Below are positions 36,236-46,292 of a stretch of DNA of 52,566 nucleotides, in pieces (position 1 is the stretch's first letter; every line of letters starts with the position of its first letter). This DNA comes from Parasulfuritortus cantonensis (GTDB lineage: Bacteria; Pseudomonadota; Gammaproteobacteria; Burkholderiales; Thiobacillaceae). The notes under the pieces are model-generated. The model saw only the letters and a program-made list of their open reading frames with translations. It was not told the origin of the DNA and searched no databases. The DNA is taken from contig NZ_SJZB01000052.1 in assembly GCF_004337445.1 (NCBI RefSeq), positions 1 to 52,566 of the forward strand, in the 5' to 3' direction. The position numbers and the translations under genes were made by a program.

Positions 36236-37204
36236 TCAGCGGCCGGCCGGTGTTGCGCCGCCCGGGCTGAGGCAGCCCATCACCCAGGGCGTATCCAGCT
36301 TCGTCGCCGGGCTCGGGCCGGGCGCGAGGGACTGGAATTCGGAGTACCGGTCTGCCGGCGCCCCGATGTAGGTGAAGATGGCCCCTTCGCCCTGAGGCAA
36401 CAGGCAAGCCATCGCCCGCGGAGCCCCGTTCTCGCGGACCGAGCCGTCGTCGATCCCGAGGCCCGGTGCGGGGATCGTCCGGCCCGTGGCCGCAAGCCAG
36501 ACCAGGCCGTGCCAGGCCTGACCCGCTTCTCGGCCAGGTCTGAAGACGACGGCCGTGGAACCGTCGGGCGACAGCGCGGCCCGCCATTCGGCCCCGGCCA
36601 GGAGATGGCCCGGCCCGATCGGCTTGCCGTCGGCACCGCGTACCTGCAGGACGGTGCCGCCGCCATCGGCTGGGGTCGCGACGAGCGAGCCGGTGCCTTG
36701 AACGGCGACGAGGCGTGCACCTGTTTCCAGGTCCGCAGCACCGGGCTGTGGCGGCACGAAGGCGGTGTCGGTGCCGACCGGTGGCGGCAAGGGTTGCCAT
36801 CGACCGGCGGTGGGATCGGGCTGCCGACCCAGCGGGGCGAGCGTGCGCAACTCATAGCGCAACACGCTTGGGGTGGCGTCCTCGCCGGCCTTGTCCGCGG
36901 TCGCATAGGCCGCCACCTCGACGGCCATTCCATCGGACGACAGCCGGACTGCGTTGAACTGCCAGCCGACGGCGTCGGCACGGCACCGCAATTGCCCGGC
37001 TTGCCATAGCCCCAGCCAGGACTGTCCGACCAACAGCGTGACGGGCCGGGAGTCCGCCACCGTCGACGCGGCGGGGACCTGGGCCTTAGGAGCCGGCCGG
37101 TCGCAGCCCACCGCACCCGTCAACAGCCAGGCCGCGACAGCCAGCAAAGGCCGGCTGATCGGGCTGCCCCAGTCCGCCAGCGCGTTGATCGCAACGTTTG
37201 CCAC
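36236..37204 (-). CDS. predicted lipoprotein, beta-propeller-like
   Basis: A 322-residue protein with a signal region ending in the lipobox-like AVGC near residue 34. The body repeats strand-rich segments with ALSPDGSTAVVF and FNAVRLSSDGMAVEVAAY, resembling WD/TolB-type propeller blades. I do not recognise a named family. It is separated from the next downstream gene by about 185 bases with no recognisable site. Confidence 0.65.
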   Translation of the reverse strand: MANVAINALADWGSPISRPLLAVAAWLLTGAVGCDRPAPKAQVPAASTVADSRPVTLLVGQSWLGLWQAGQLRCRADAVGWQFNAVRLSSDGMAVEVAAYATADKAGEDATPSVLRYELRTLAPLGRQPDPTAGRWQPLPPPVGTDTAFVPPQPGAADLETGARLVAVQGTGSLVATPADGGGTVLQVRGADGKPIGPGHLLAGAEWRAALSPDGSTAVVFRPGREAGQAWHGLVWLAATGRTIPAPGLGIDDGSVRENGAPRAMACLLPQGEGAIFTYIGAPADRYSEFQSLAPGPSPATKLDTPWVMGCLSPGGATPAGR

Positions 37205-37455
37205 TTGGAAACCCTCCCGTTCGACGAGTCCGTTTTAGGTAAGCCATTCGCGAAGCCGCCTCGGCCCGTCAAGGCGCGCTTCGACATCGTCTCCGGCGGG
37301 TTGATGCCATCGAAGGTTCAGCCCGATGGGCCCGGTGGCCTATGGCTGGATGCCCGCGCCCCGGGCATGACCGCCTTGTCGCCGGCATTCCTGCCGAGCC
37401 CGCCCCGCCCCTCGGCAACAGTGCGGGCTCTGCCGGCCGGGTTCCGACGTGGCCT
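37205..37455. other. intergenic, no supported feature
   Basis: About 250 GC-rich bases between nosL and the lipoprotein gene. A short plus-strand frame here has no family resemblance. Nothing else was recognised. Confidence 0.5.
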
Positions 37456-37977
37456 CTACTTGACGCGGCCCCCGTCCACTTCGGCCACGATCGCCGGGAC
37501 GACCTGATCGAAGCTCAATATCCGTTTGCCCCTGTGGTCGTGCATGAACTCCTCGGCGTCGGCGCGGCTTTCCAGGGGCACGAACTCGTGCCCCATCGGC
37601 CCGAGCACGTCGGAGCCGATCACGTAGAAGGCCTTGCGGGCGTCGATCCGGGCGAGGCCGTAGAACTCGGTCACCTGGATGTCCCGGATGTCCGTCGCGC
37701 GGTGGCCGGGCGCGTACTTGGGCAGCGCCTGCAGGTACTTGAACATGTCCTTGGCGCCGTCGAAGAAATGGGCGTGGCCGTCGCGGTAGCGCACCGCGGC
37801 GACCCAGTTCGGGTATTTCGACACCAGCATGCCGCACACCGGGCACTGGTCGCGCGCCCCGGGCATGAGCGGTGTCAGCGGTTCCTGGGCCGCGGCGCAG
37901 GCGGTCCACATGGCGAGGACCAGCCAGGCGGCCAGGCGGGCGAGTGAAAGTCTCGGGTAGCGGGTTGGATGGGGCAA
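37456..37977 (-). CDS. nosL: NosL-family copper-binding protein
   Basis: A 173-residue exported protein of the NosL family, which delivers copper for assembly of nitrous-oxide reductase. A signal peptide covers about residues 1-31. The copper-binding motif is CPVCGM (Cys45, Cys48, Met50). The body (HAHFFDGAKDMFKYLQ, FYVIGSDVLGPMGHEFVPLE) is typical. No nosZ or other nos gene is near, so it may serve another copper enzyme. Confidence 0.87.
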   Translation of the reverse strand: MPHPTRYPRLSLARLAAWLVLAMWTACAAAQEPLTPLMPGARDQCPVCGMLVSKYPNWVAAVRYRDGHAHFFDGAKDMFKYLQALPKYAPGHRATDIRDIQVTEFYGLARIDARKAFYVIGSDVLGPMGHEFVPLESRADAEEFMHDHRGKRILSFDQVVPAIVAEVDGGRVK

Positions 37978-38109
37978 CGCAATCTCCTATTCCAGCGCGG
38001 CGGCGGCGCCGCGGATGACGGCTATTTTCGCCGCTCCGGGTGCCGGTTGGCCAGGGCGCGCCGGCCGGCGGACGGTGGTTGCAGTGTCCCGGCCGGAGCG
38101 AATCCCGGG

Positions 38110-38631
38110 CTACCGGTAGACCACGTCCTCGAGCGCCGGGTCCGCGTAGGCATCCGCGTTCGTCAGGTGGCCGTCGTACGGCCCCACCTTGCAGACCTTG
38201 TTGCCGTTCCTGAAGACGATCTGCAAGCCATGCTCCGGCTCCCAGTCGCAGTTGCACTCCAGGGAGACATAGATGCCCCGATCGCCGTAGGACCGCCTCG
38301 AAACGATCGGCTCGGTACCCAGCTGGACGTGATCCCAGACCTCGCTCGGCGAGTGCATGGCCACGTGCTCCTCGTCGGACGGGTCCCAATTCGAGTTGAC
38401 GTCTTGGTAGTAGGCAAAGACGTACGGCTCGGCCTCGGCCAACACCGACCGCGGGCTGGACAGCAGGTTGGCGATCGCGGTGTGAAAGTCGTCCTTCGCC
38501 GGGTCCTCGTCGTAGTCCTGGATGATTACGCGACAAACTTTGCCGTCCAGCAACGGAAGCGCAATGGCTTGGCTCTCGTACCAGCCAAAACGCGGGACTT
38601 TGGTTACTTCGCCGAGGCCGGGGATGTTCAT
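38110..38631 (-). CDS. DUF6985-like protein
   Basis: A 173-residue acidic, soluble protein. The C-terminal half (DRGIYVSLECNCDWEPEHGL, then QIVFRNG, KVGPYDGHLTN) is characteristic of a family (DUF6985) often linked to polymorphic-toxin immunity, though that role is not established here. It has no signal peptide. The 229 bases upstream, to 38860, show no recognisable gene. Confidence 0.65.
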   Translation of the reverse strand: MNIPGLGEVTKVPRFGWYESQAIALPLLDGKVCRVIIQDYDEDPAKDDFHTAIANLLSSPRSVLAEAEPYVFAYYQDVNSNWDPSDEEHVAMHSPSEVWDHVQLGTEPIVSRRSYGDRGIYVSLECNCDWEPEHGLQIVFRNGNKVCKVGPYDGHLTNADAYADPALEDVVYR

Positions 38632-38860
38632 GGCATGACTCCAGCAAACTCAATGTTGAGGGTGAGAGGCGGAAAAAACAGGTCTGGAAATTCACCTCTT
38701 GTCTGTTTCTCAGAACTTGAACATGGGTGCTCGATTTGTCTCCAGAGAGTTCGATTGGACTTTCATCTGAGCCTGGGCCAACTCTGCGGCGACGCTTCGG
38801 TATTCCGGACGAGCAGGGGAGGATGGTGTCCGAATTGAGTGGAATGTTATGTGCAGTTAT

Positions 38861-39112
38861 CTACTTTATCAGCCTGTTCTGATATAGGTCTTCCACCGGA
38901 AATATCATGGTGTGGTCACCCAAATTCAGGTTTCCTTCGATGATTTCAAATTCGAGTAACTTTCCTATTTCTTGATATTTTTCATAATCGTGGTGGCCGC
39001 AATAAAAACTGAATGAAGCGAAGTCTACATTTCGCTTGCGGCCGTCACTGAATTCAATTTCCTGGATATGCCCCACTTTGTGTTCAATGTCTTTGACAGA
39101 TCGTTCTGACAT
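38861..39112 (-). CDS. small DUF2442-like protein
   Basis: An 83-residue protein with HIQEIEFSDGRKRNVDF, resembling DUF2442 proteins. It is A/T-rich compared with its neighbours, which suggests transfer. Function unknown. Confidence 0.55.
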   Translation of the reverse strand: MSERSVKDIEHKVGHIQEIEFSDGRKRNVDFASFSFYCGHHDYEKYQEIGKLLEFEIIEGNLNLGDHTMIFPVEDLYQNRLIK

Positions 39113-39273
39113 CTTTCATTCTTTGTGTGGTGACTGGTTTGGAATGTTCGTTATATTGTTGAACATAGGTCAGGCATGGCCTCACAGCAGTTCTTTTTGC
39201 ACAGGTATTGCTTATTTACTTCTCTATTTCTATATAGACACCCTACCCCACCCGCAGATATTTCAAAATGGAA

Positions 39274-39588
39274 CTATTTTGGACGAATTTCAATGGCTTC
39301 GGTGTGTTTAAAAAGTAAAATCATTGCGTCTTGGTCGAACTCATGTTCATCTACTTCTTCCGCAACGGCGAAATAGGTAACAATACCGTCCTTGGATAGC
39401 ACAAATGAGGTGCATATCTCATGGCTAGGCTGACTTTCGCCCACTGTCTTTGTAATTGTTTTAACAATCATACCTTCGTCATTTTGCTCCGTTTTGCAGG
39501 ATGACAAATAAGGCGCCGGAATAGATAAAACGACTACAATTAGTCTGTGTTTTTTTATTGCGTGACTCTGGAGAAAATATCCTGGCAT
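39274..39588 (-). CDS. small hypothetical lipoprotein-like protein
   Basis: A 104-residue A/T-rich frame. A hydrophobic stretch (LIVVVLSIPAPYLSSC) resembles a lipoprotein signal. The rest (FVLSKDGIVTYFAVAEEVDE) is acidic. It ends close to the left of the IS5 element and may be truncated or transferred. Function unknown. Confidence 0.45.
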   Translation of the reverse strand: MPGYFLQSHAIKKHRLIVVVLSIPAPYLSSCKTEQNDEGMIVKTITKTVGESQPSHEICTSFVLSKDGIVTYFAVAEEVDEHEFDQDAMILLFKHTEAIEIRPK

Positions 39589-39655
39589 GCCCGGCGCGTA
39601 TTATAAACTGCCGGGTTGTATTTGTTTCGCAATATACATCGGCAACAGTCTCAAG

Positions 39656-40931
39656 GGCACCTCGAAAAACCTCGGCGTCCGAGCAACCGGTAAGATTCCA
39701 TCCATCTGACCCCTCCTAATCTGAGCCCGATGAAACGACGCAGCGCCATCAAGACTGACCTGTTTGCCGACCAGCATCACAAGCAAACGCTCGACAAGCT
39801 GGGCGACCCGCTGGCGGAGATCGAGTCGTGCATCGACTTCGCCGCCCTGGCGGCGGCAGTCGACCGCATTGCGCCGCGCCCGGCCAGCCCACAAGGCGGT
39901 CGTCCGCCGTTTCCCACCGAGACCATGGTGCGCATCCTGGTCCTGAAGCGCCTGTACAACCTGTCCGACGAGCAGATGGAATACCAGTTGCTGGATCGGA
40001 TGAGCTACAAGCGCTTCTGTGGCTTGGCCCAAGCGACCAACATCCCGGACCGGACCACGGTATGGGTCTTTGAGAACCGGATTGGCGAAGCCGGTGCCCA
40101 GGCCATTTTCGATGGCGTCACCGCGCAATTGCTCAAGAAGGGTTTCATCGCCCGCGGCGGCCAGATCATCGACGCCACCTTGGTCCCGGCGCCGAAGCAG
40201 CACTTCAGCAAGGACGACAAGGCACAGATCAAGGAAGATGCGATGCCCGCCGATTGGAAACCGGCCAAGCGACGCCAGAAGGACTTGGACGCGACCTGGA
40301 CCAAGAAGCATGGCAAGAGCCACCATGGTTACAAGCTCTCGGTGAACGTCGACAAGAAGCACAAGTTCATCCGCAAGATTGTCACCGACACCGCCAGCAC
40401 CCACGACAGCCAGCATTTTGAGGCCGTCATGGACCCGGCCAACACGAGCCGGGATGTCTATGCCGACCGGGGCTACCCCTCCGAGGAACGGGAAGCCTGG
40501 CTGAAAGCGAACGGCTACCGGAACCGGATTCAACGCAAAGGTCACCGGAACAAGCCGCTGTCCGAGACCCAGCAGGGGCGCAACCATCGCATTGCGAAGA
40601 CGCGAGCGCGGGTCGAACACGCGTTTGCGGCGATTGAGCAGATGGGCGGCAAGCTGATCCGCACGATTGGTCAGGCGCGTGCGAACTTTGCGATGACGAT
40701 GATGGCGGCTTGCTACAACCTGAAGCGGCTGGCGTACTTCCAGAGGGCGAAGATCGTGCCCGCATAGCGCCCGAAATGGGCCGAATGGCCGTTGCCCACG
40801 GCCATTCGGGGTGAAAACGGGGCCGCGCTGCTCGGAAAAGTAGCAATCTATTGAGGAATTTGAGCCGGATTCGGTCAGAAGCATTGCTCATCCGCCGGGT
40901 TCATTGAAAATCGTGGGTTATTCGAGGTGCC
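39656..40931 (+). mobile_element. IS5-family insertion sequence, 1276 bp
   Basis: Terminal inverted repeats GGCACCTCGAA-A/T-AACC at 39656-39671 and 40916-40931 enclose one transposase gene. This is unrelated to the IS5-type element at 22509. No clear target duplication was seen (flanks CAAG and ACTA). Confidence 0.85.
39730..40767 (+). CDS. IS5-family transposase
   Basis: A 345-residue DDE transposase. D is in IIDATLVPAPKQ, D in VYADRGYPSEE and E in RVEHAFAAIEQ. The N-terminus (IDFAALAAAVDRIAP, RPPFPTETMVRILVLKRLYNL) is typical. The frame is intact. Confidence 0.93.
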   Translation: MKRRSAIKTDLFADQHHKQTLDKLGDPLAEIESCIDFAALAAAVDRIAPRPASPQGGRPPFPTETMVRILVLKRLYNLSDEQMEYQLLDRMSYKRFCGLAQATNIPDRTTVWVFENRIGEAGAQAIFDGVTAQLLKKGFIARGGQIIDATLVPAPKQHFSKDDKAQIKEDAMPADWKPAKRRQKDLDATWTKKHGKSHHGYKLSVNVDKKHKFIRKIVTDTASTHDSQHFEAVMDPANTSRDVYADRGYPSEEREAWLKANGYRNRIQRKGHRNKPLSETQQGRNHRIAKTRARVEHAFAAIEQMGGKLIRTIGQARANFAMTMMAACYNLKRLAYFQRAKIVPA

Positions 40932-41021
40932 ACTATGAAAGTAAGCAGTGGAGAACTATCCAGAGCCAAACGGGCTTGAACTGGGTTCCAGGGTTTTTGA
41001 AGAGAAGTCATGGATTGCAAT

Positions 41022-41327
41022 TCAGGGGAATGGCTTATTCTTATTAGACGAGTCGCAGGCGTCCTTGAACTCGTTCAATTGAATTTGAATGACTTCATCA
41101 ATCGGTTGATTTATGAGCTGCAGTCCTTTTTCATAGTTCTCCATATACTTATGCGCCTTGTCCCGATTGTCCTTCATGAAATTGGCCCAAACGCCATTGG
41201 CCGTAGGACACGAGAACTGCCCCAAAAGCTCTTTGGCACGGGCATGCTCAGGCTTATCAGCACAGCCAACTAAGATTATGACGGAAACGATAAGTGCATA
41301 TTTCACTGGAGCAGAGACTGAGATCAT
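41022..41327 (-). CDS. small lipoprotein (cassette-borne)
   Basis: A 101-residue lipoprotein with a signal ending in the lipobox LVGC. The mature part (KELLGQFSCPTANGVWANF) is helical and has one extra Cys pair. It lies on the minus strand downstream of the attC interrupted by IS110, so it is probably the last cassette gene of the array. The attC that should follow it was not found. Function unknown. Confidence 0.65.
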   Translation of the reverse strand: MISVSAPVKYALIVSVIILVGCADKPEHARAKELLGQFSCPTANGVWANFMKDNRDKAHKYMENYEKGLQLINQPIDEVIQIQLNEFKDACDSSNKNKPFP

Positions 41328-41407
41328 GTTCTATCGATGGGATGTTGGTAAAAACAGTTCATCAGTGTGGAATAACAGCGGCACACTAGGCCTTGTATGT
41401 TCAGCCT

Positions 41408-42630
<1,223 letters not shown>

Positions 42631-42915
42631 CTATTTCGCGTAGAAGCCACCAGGACCAAAGAGCTGATTGAATGCCTTTGCTAGGGCTTGCGCTATTGGC
42701 TGGCTTAGCCCAGAAAAGATGTTTTCGGCCGTCATATACGGGTTGAGCGCAAATTCAACAATGTGCCGTTCATGCGTGCTCAACCCATTTAGCGGAGTAT
42801 CAATTGATATACGCTTCCCATCGGGCGTTACTTGCCACCTCCTCGCAGGAAGCATCAGTTCCAGTACGGGCTTGCGCAAATAAAAAGAATCCTTCCATTC
42901 AATTTCGTGTTCCAT
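42631..42915 (-). CDS. cassette-borne hypothetical protein
   Basis: A 94-residue protein (MEHEIEWKDSFYLRKP start) occupying its own cassette: the stop is immediately against attC 1 and the start is 20 bases from attC 2. No family recognised. Confidence 0.65.
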   Translation of the reverse strand: MEHEIEWKDSFYLRKPVLELMLPARRWQVTPDGKRISIDTPLNGLSTHERHIVEFALNPYMTAENIFSGLSQPIAQALAKAFNQLFGPGGFYAK

Positions 42916-42934
42916 ATTTCCTTCCTTTAGTTAT

Positions 42935-43057
42935 GCCCAACGTAAAGCTAAGGGGCGCCCGGACTCGACGCGGGTGGCCGAAGGCAGGGCGGTTGGATTG
43001 ACTGACCACCTATCGAAGCCAGCTGTCCGGGCGTCCCGTTTGAGCGGCATGTTGGGG
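42935..43057. other. attC site 2
   Basis: Cores GCCCAAC (42935-42941) and GTTGGGG (43051-43057), with GGGGCGCCCGGAC and GTCCGGGCGTCCC arms. The longest site in the array, at about 123 bases. Confidence 0.8.
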
Positions 43058-43058
43058 G

Positions 43059-43919
43059 TTATTCGCCGTTCTCAGCCACGTTGTTGATATGCGTTTGCAA
43101 GCACAGGACGGCATCATCTAAGTTATTGCCGTTGAGGCAGGCGTAGTGCTGTTGGGTAAGCGATTTGCAAGTGCTTTCGCCATATGCTTGTGCCTCCATC
43201 TGATTCATGTTGCCAAAGTGCTGTGCCCTACCTGCTTCCGAGGTTACACACTCATCCCAGAAACTAATCGGATCGCTCAGGTAATTGGTGAAGTGTGTAA
43301 TCCAGTGTTGCTCCATTCCTGCGCGCTTCATAGCACCGAGTAGGTCGACCTTACCAAAACTCACGCTGGGCATGGGATAGGGGGCGACTGCTGGTGCATT
43401 CGCAGGTTCCAGCTGGGCGGCTGGTGTTTGTTGGCCTGCGTTCTCTTCGAGTGACCAGCTGGTATCAAGCTCACTATTGCTGCCTTGCTTCATCCGGTCT
43501 TCGATCACACCGATGGCGATGCCCAAAATAAGACTCGCAACCATGATGATCCAGCCAGCGAGGCTCCATTTTTTCTGCACACGGTTGAAGTGCTCAACGC
43601 TGGGCCATGCCTTGTTTCTCCAAGCCCACTCGCGCCCCTTGAGGCCGAGGATCACCATCATGACGAGATTGACCAGGGGAATCAGGGCCAGCAGTCCGAT
43701 CCAAGTTTTGTTGAAGATAGCCCATACCCAGGAAAGCCAGAAAGCGCCCCATGACCAACCCTTGATACCTTCTGGCAAGGCGCTAGCAGACAGGCTTGCC
43801 GCTTGGGGTGGGACGGATGTGCTAGCGGCAGCCAGAGTTTGCTGCGCGCCGCAATGGGGACAGTTTTGAGCGGATGTGGGGATTTTCTGGCCGCATTGCA
43901 TGCAAAAGACGAGTTCCAT
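43059..43919 (-). CDS. cassette-borne zinc-ribbon membrane protein
   Basis: A 286-residue protein. An N-terminal zinc ribbon (CMQCGQ, CPHCGA) is followed by a cytoplasmic linker, then membrane segments around residues 55-95 (WGAFWLSWVWAIFNKTWIG, then LIPLVNLVMMVILGL) and 120-140, and a soluble C-terminus with several cysteines. It directly abuts attC 2 and is 12 bases from the next gene, with no attC between, so the two share one cassette. Function unknown. Confidence 0.75.
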   Translation of the reverse strand: MELVFCMQCGQKIPTSAQNCPHCGAQQTLAAASTSVPPQAASLSASALPEGIKGWSWGAFWLSWVWAIFNKTWIGLLALIPLVNLVMMVILGLKGREWAWRNKAWPSVEHFNRVQKKWSLAGWIIMVASLILGIAIGVIEDRMKQGSNSELDTSWSLEENAGQQTPAAQLEPANAPAVAPYPMPSVSFGKVDLLGAMKRAGMEQHWITHFTNYLSDPISFWDECVTSEAGRAQHFGNMNQMEAQAYGESTCKSLTQQHYACLNGNNLDDAVLCLQTHINNVAENGE

Positions 43920-43931
43920 AAGTAATTCTCC

Positions 43932-44354
43932 TTATTCAAGTGAGAGACCAAACAGACCGAGGATGAGCAAGAGGTTGATGCCGCCGATGACAAGGCTGGC
44001 AATCCCCATGCCGCGCCCGCCGCGTTTCTGCATGAGGCTGACGATGCCGAGCACCCCTGCCGGCAGGCCGAAGACGAGGCCGCCCGCCGCGCTGTTTGCT
44101 GCATCTTCGGCGAGCTTCTTCTTGAGCGAGTGGCTACCGAAGGCGGATTCGAGCTGGCTCAAGGTGTTGAGCGTATCCATGTCGCCGAATGTGGCTAGAA
44201 GCAGCAATAACGTGAGGATGGAAAGCACGAGGGCGGTGACGGCCATCCAGATTGAGGGGCTGGGTGCTTCAACAGGTTGGAAGTTGAAACCGCACTGGGG
44301 GCAGAAGCGGGCGGATTCGTGCAGTTGTTTGCCGCAGGATCGGCAGTAGATCAT
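43932..44354 (-). CDS. cassette-borne zinc-ribbon membrane protein
   Basis: A 140-residue protein with an N-terminal zinc ribbon (CRSCGK, CPQCGF) and two or three membrane segments (about 30-50, 88-105 and 118-136). Its layout parallels the downstream cassette partner, suggesting that the two work together in a membrane complex. Function unknown. Confidence 0.72.
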   Translation of the reverse strand: MIYCRSCGKQLHESARFCPQCGFNFQPVEAPSPSIWMAVTALVLSILTLLLLLATFGDMDTLNTLSQLESAFGSHSLKKKLAEDAANSAAGGLVFGLPAGVLGIVSLMQKRGGRGMGIASLVIGGINLLLILGLFGLSLE

Positions 44355-44418
44355 GGTATTACCTCCTTTTCATGGTGCCTGTAAGTGAATGCAAACAGAG
44401 AGAGGGGAATCTGGAGAC

Positions 44419-44496
44419 CCCCAACGTGGAATTAACCGGCGACCGAAAGCAGGCGAAGCCTGCTGTAGGGCGTCAGCGTTGAATGCAGGGTTAGAA
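44419..44496. other. attC site 3
   Basis: Cores CCCCAAC (44419-44425) and GTTAGAA (44490-44496), with perfect AGCAGGC/GCCTGCT inner arms. The sequence resembles attC 4. Confidence 0.75.
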
Positions 44497-44535
44497 ATCA
44501 TGCTCGCGAGACGCTTGGCTAGGCCACTTACAAAG

Positions 44536-44904
44536 CTATTCATCATTCAATTTTTGGTGTGGTGGGTGATTGTCCATGTGATTTATTACTTGGTTGGATA
44601 ACCACCAAAGAAAGAATATGAGTATGACACCAGCAAAACTCATGAAAGAGAACCAGGATGGAACAAGGTGTTTTGCAAGGACCGCTTCTGCTGCTGCGGC
44701 CTTATCAACTGAGATGAACTCGGAAAAGGCTGAGTGCGCCAACCGAAACACGACATCCCACGCCAGGGTTAATAGTTGGCCTACGGCCAGAAGTCCGATA
44801 AGCGGTAGCGTAAGGCGCAGAAATATTTTTGGTGTTTTGAAGGCGATGACTGACAGACCGCCAGCGACGGCCAAAGCGATAGTGATGACAGCGGCGTTTG
44901 GCAT
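44536..44904 (-). CDS. cassette-borne membrane protein
   Basis: A 122-residue protein with three or four hydrophobic segments (ALAVAGGLSVIAF, LTLPLIGLLAVGQLL, FMSFAGVILIFFLWWL). It occupies a cassette between attC 3 and attC 4. No family recognised. Confidence 0.65.
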   Translation of the reverse strand: MPNAAVITIALAVAGGLSVIAFKTPKIFLRLTLPLIGLLAVGQLLTLAWDVVFRLAHSAFSEFISVDKAAAAEAVLAKHLVPSWFSFMSFAGVILIFFLWWLSNQVINHMDNHPPHQKLNDE

Positions 44905-44907
44905 GAT

Positions 44908-44985
44908 TTCTAACGTGGAGTTAACCGGCGACCAAGACGACGCGAAGCGGCGTTTTGGGCGTCCGGGTTGAACGCCTGGTTATGC
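44908..44985. other. attC site 4
   Basis: Cores TTCTAAC (44908-44914) and GTTATGC (44979-44985), with imperfect inner arms. The stop codon of the next gene lies in the right core. Confidence 0.75.
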
Positions 44986-45444
44986 GGGTAGCCAGCTTTT
45001 CCATGGGTAGTAAAGAATGATTGGCCCATCACCTGGTTGGATTGCCTTGAATGTATAAACGTCATAGGACAGCGCGTACTGTCCCTCGGCAGAGCAATCA
45101 ATGTGTTTGGGGCAGCTTGGGATAGGCAATGGAATACCTTTGTTTTCAACCCAAGCCACTGCACGATAAGCCTTTCCATGCCTGAAGATGTAAACGTGTT
45201 GGCCTTGTTTGAGATTCTTGGTTTTTCCAAGGTAGCTCCACCCCCCAAACAGGATGCTCCCATCACAAAGACGAAATCCATCGCTTTTGAACCCGGGCTC
45301 CTTACCCTCAAGCGATTTAATGAATGCCATTGCTCGGGGATTTTCATGGTCGAGAAACACACCAAGATCGGACGTTGGGCATTCCTCGGCCAGCACAATG
45401 GGGCTAAAAACACTGACAGCAATGGTCAAGAGGAGGTTACGCAT
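44980..45444 (-). CDS. cassette-borne exported protein
   Basis: A 154-residue protein with a signal peptide (about residues 1-18, ending VLAEE). The mature part includes HENPRAMAFIKSLEGKEPGF, several cysteines (CDGS, SCPKHIDC) and a C-terminal YYPWKSW. Both ends lie inside attC cores, showing how compact the cassette is. Function unknown. Confidence 0.68.
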   Translation of the reverse strand: MRNLLLTIAVSVFSPIVLAEECPTSDLGVFLDHENPRAMAFIKSLEGKEPGFKSDGFRLCDGSILFGGWSYLGKTKNLKQGQHVYIFRHGKAYRAVAWVENKGIPLPIPSCPKHIDCSAEGQYALSYDVYTFKAIQPGDGPIILYYPWKSWLPA

Positions 45445-45510
45445 AACGTGCCAGCTAAGGGGCGCCTGCCGGCTTGCCGGCAGGCGTCCCGCTTGAGCGG
45501 AATGTTAGGG
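45441..45510. other. attC site 5
   Basis: Cores GCATAAC (45441-45447) and GTTAGGG (45504-45510), with a strong GCCTGCCGGC/GCCGGCAGGC hairpin. The start codon of the preceding gene is in the left core. Confidence 0.8.
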
Positions 45511-45836
45511 CTGAGACGCCCGGGCAGAGTGCGGACGCCTGCACCCCAACACAACCACGCTCGCCAAGGCCACCGACCTTGGGAGCTTCAACCTCAACTC
45601 GGTGGCCGAAGGCACGACACTTGCCTTCAACAACCTGGAACGAAGGCGCACGCCGCGCGGCGCACTCGGCTTTCACTCGGGCCACTTTTGTTCGCCCGCG
45701 CGGCACCTTTGAAGATTCAGTCACCGCCACGAAGGCCACCGACGCCCGACTGCCCGAACGAGGGCTTGCAACGGCGAAACAGGGCAATGTCGTTTGCATT
45801 TTGATTCGGCCTCCCGGTTTCTCTACTCGCGCTCCG
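45511..45836. other. cassette with no clearly supported gene
   Basis: A cassette-sized segment. The longest minus-strand frame (starting MQTTLPCFAVA near 45799) runs through and ends inside attC 5, and a plus-strand frame overlaps it; neither has a recognised domain or ribosome-binding site. It may be an unexpressed or non-coding cassette. Confidence 0.45.
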
Positions 45837-45902
45837 CTCTAACGTGGAGCTAAGGGGCCGGACGCCGCAGGCGGACGGTCCCGCTTGAGCGCAGGGTTAG
45901 AA
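45837..45902. other. attC site 6
   Basis: Cores CTCTAAC (45837-45843) and GTTAGAA (45896-45902) around a GGACGCCG/CGGCGTCC-like hairpin. Confidence 0.75.
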
Positions 45903-45950
45903 GTCATTTCTCCACCACTGAAGCAATAAAGTGTGGGTTTAAGCCACAAG

Positions 45951-46187
45951 TCATTGAAAAATGTGGTTGGGATTCTGTTCGAACCTCCAAGAGTTCGCGA
46001 TGTATCTTTGCGTTTTTCTTGTGTGGCAATCCAATATCTCGTCAAACGTAAGCCCAGCGCTAGCTACCAGAGAGCGAAGGGCTGCCGCCATTTGATTCTG
46101 AGGCATGATGCCTAGAGGGAACTGCCTTTCATAGATTTGATTTGTGCTGTCATACCCTATGACACGCCAGTAACGTTTCTTGGCCAT
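45951..46187 (-). CDS. cassette-borne small hypothetical protein
   Basis: A 78-residue protein (MAKKRYWRVIGYDSTNQIYE start, ending NPNHIFQ), basic and soluble. The ATG at 46187 lies just inside the cassette; the frame continues upstream only through the attC. No family recognised. Confidence 0.6.
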   Translation of the reverse strand: MAKKRYWRVIGYDSTNQIYERQFPLGIMPQNQMAAALRSLVASAGLTFDEILDCHTRKTQRYIANSWRFEQNPNHIFQ

Positions 46188-46193
46188 GGTGAC

Positions 46194-46274
46194 TTCTAAC
46201 GTCGAAGTTGAGGGGCGCGGAAACAGGCGGCGAAGCCGGCTGTTGGAGCGTCCCACTCGAACGCCTGGTTGGGC
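46194..46274. other. attC site 7
   Basis: Cores TTCTAAC (46194-46200) and GTTGGGC (46268-46274). The inner sequence is nearly identical to attC 1, so the two cassettes may have been made by the same integrase. Confidence 0.85.
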
Positions 46275-46292
46275 GTAATGTTCAGATAAAGA

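Noticed and set aside
37205..37507. 100-codon plus-strand frame before nosL
   Set aside because: Overlaps nosL on the other strand, no start signal or domain.
44389..44601. Plus-strand frame across attC 3
   Set aside because: Reads through the attC and the antisense of the next cassette gene.
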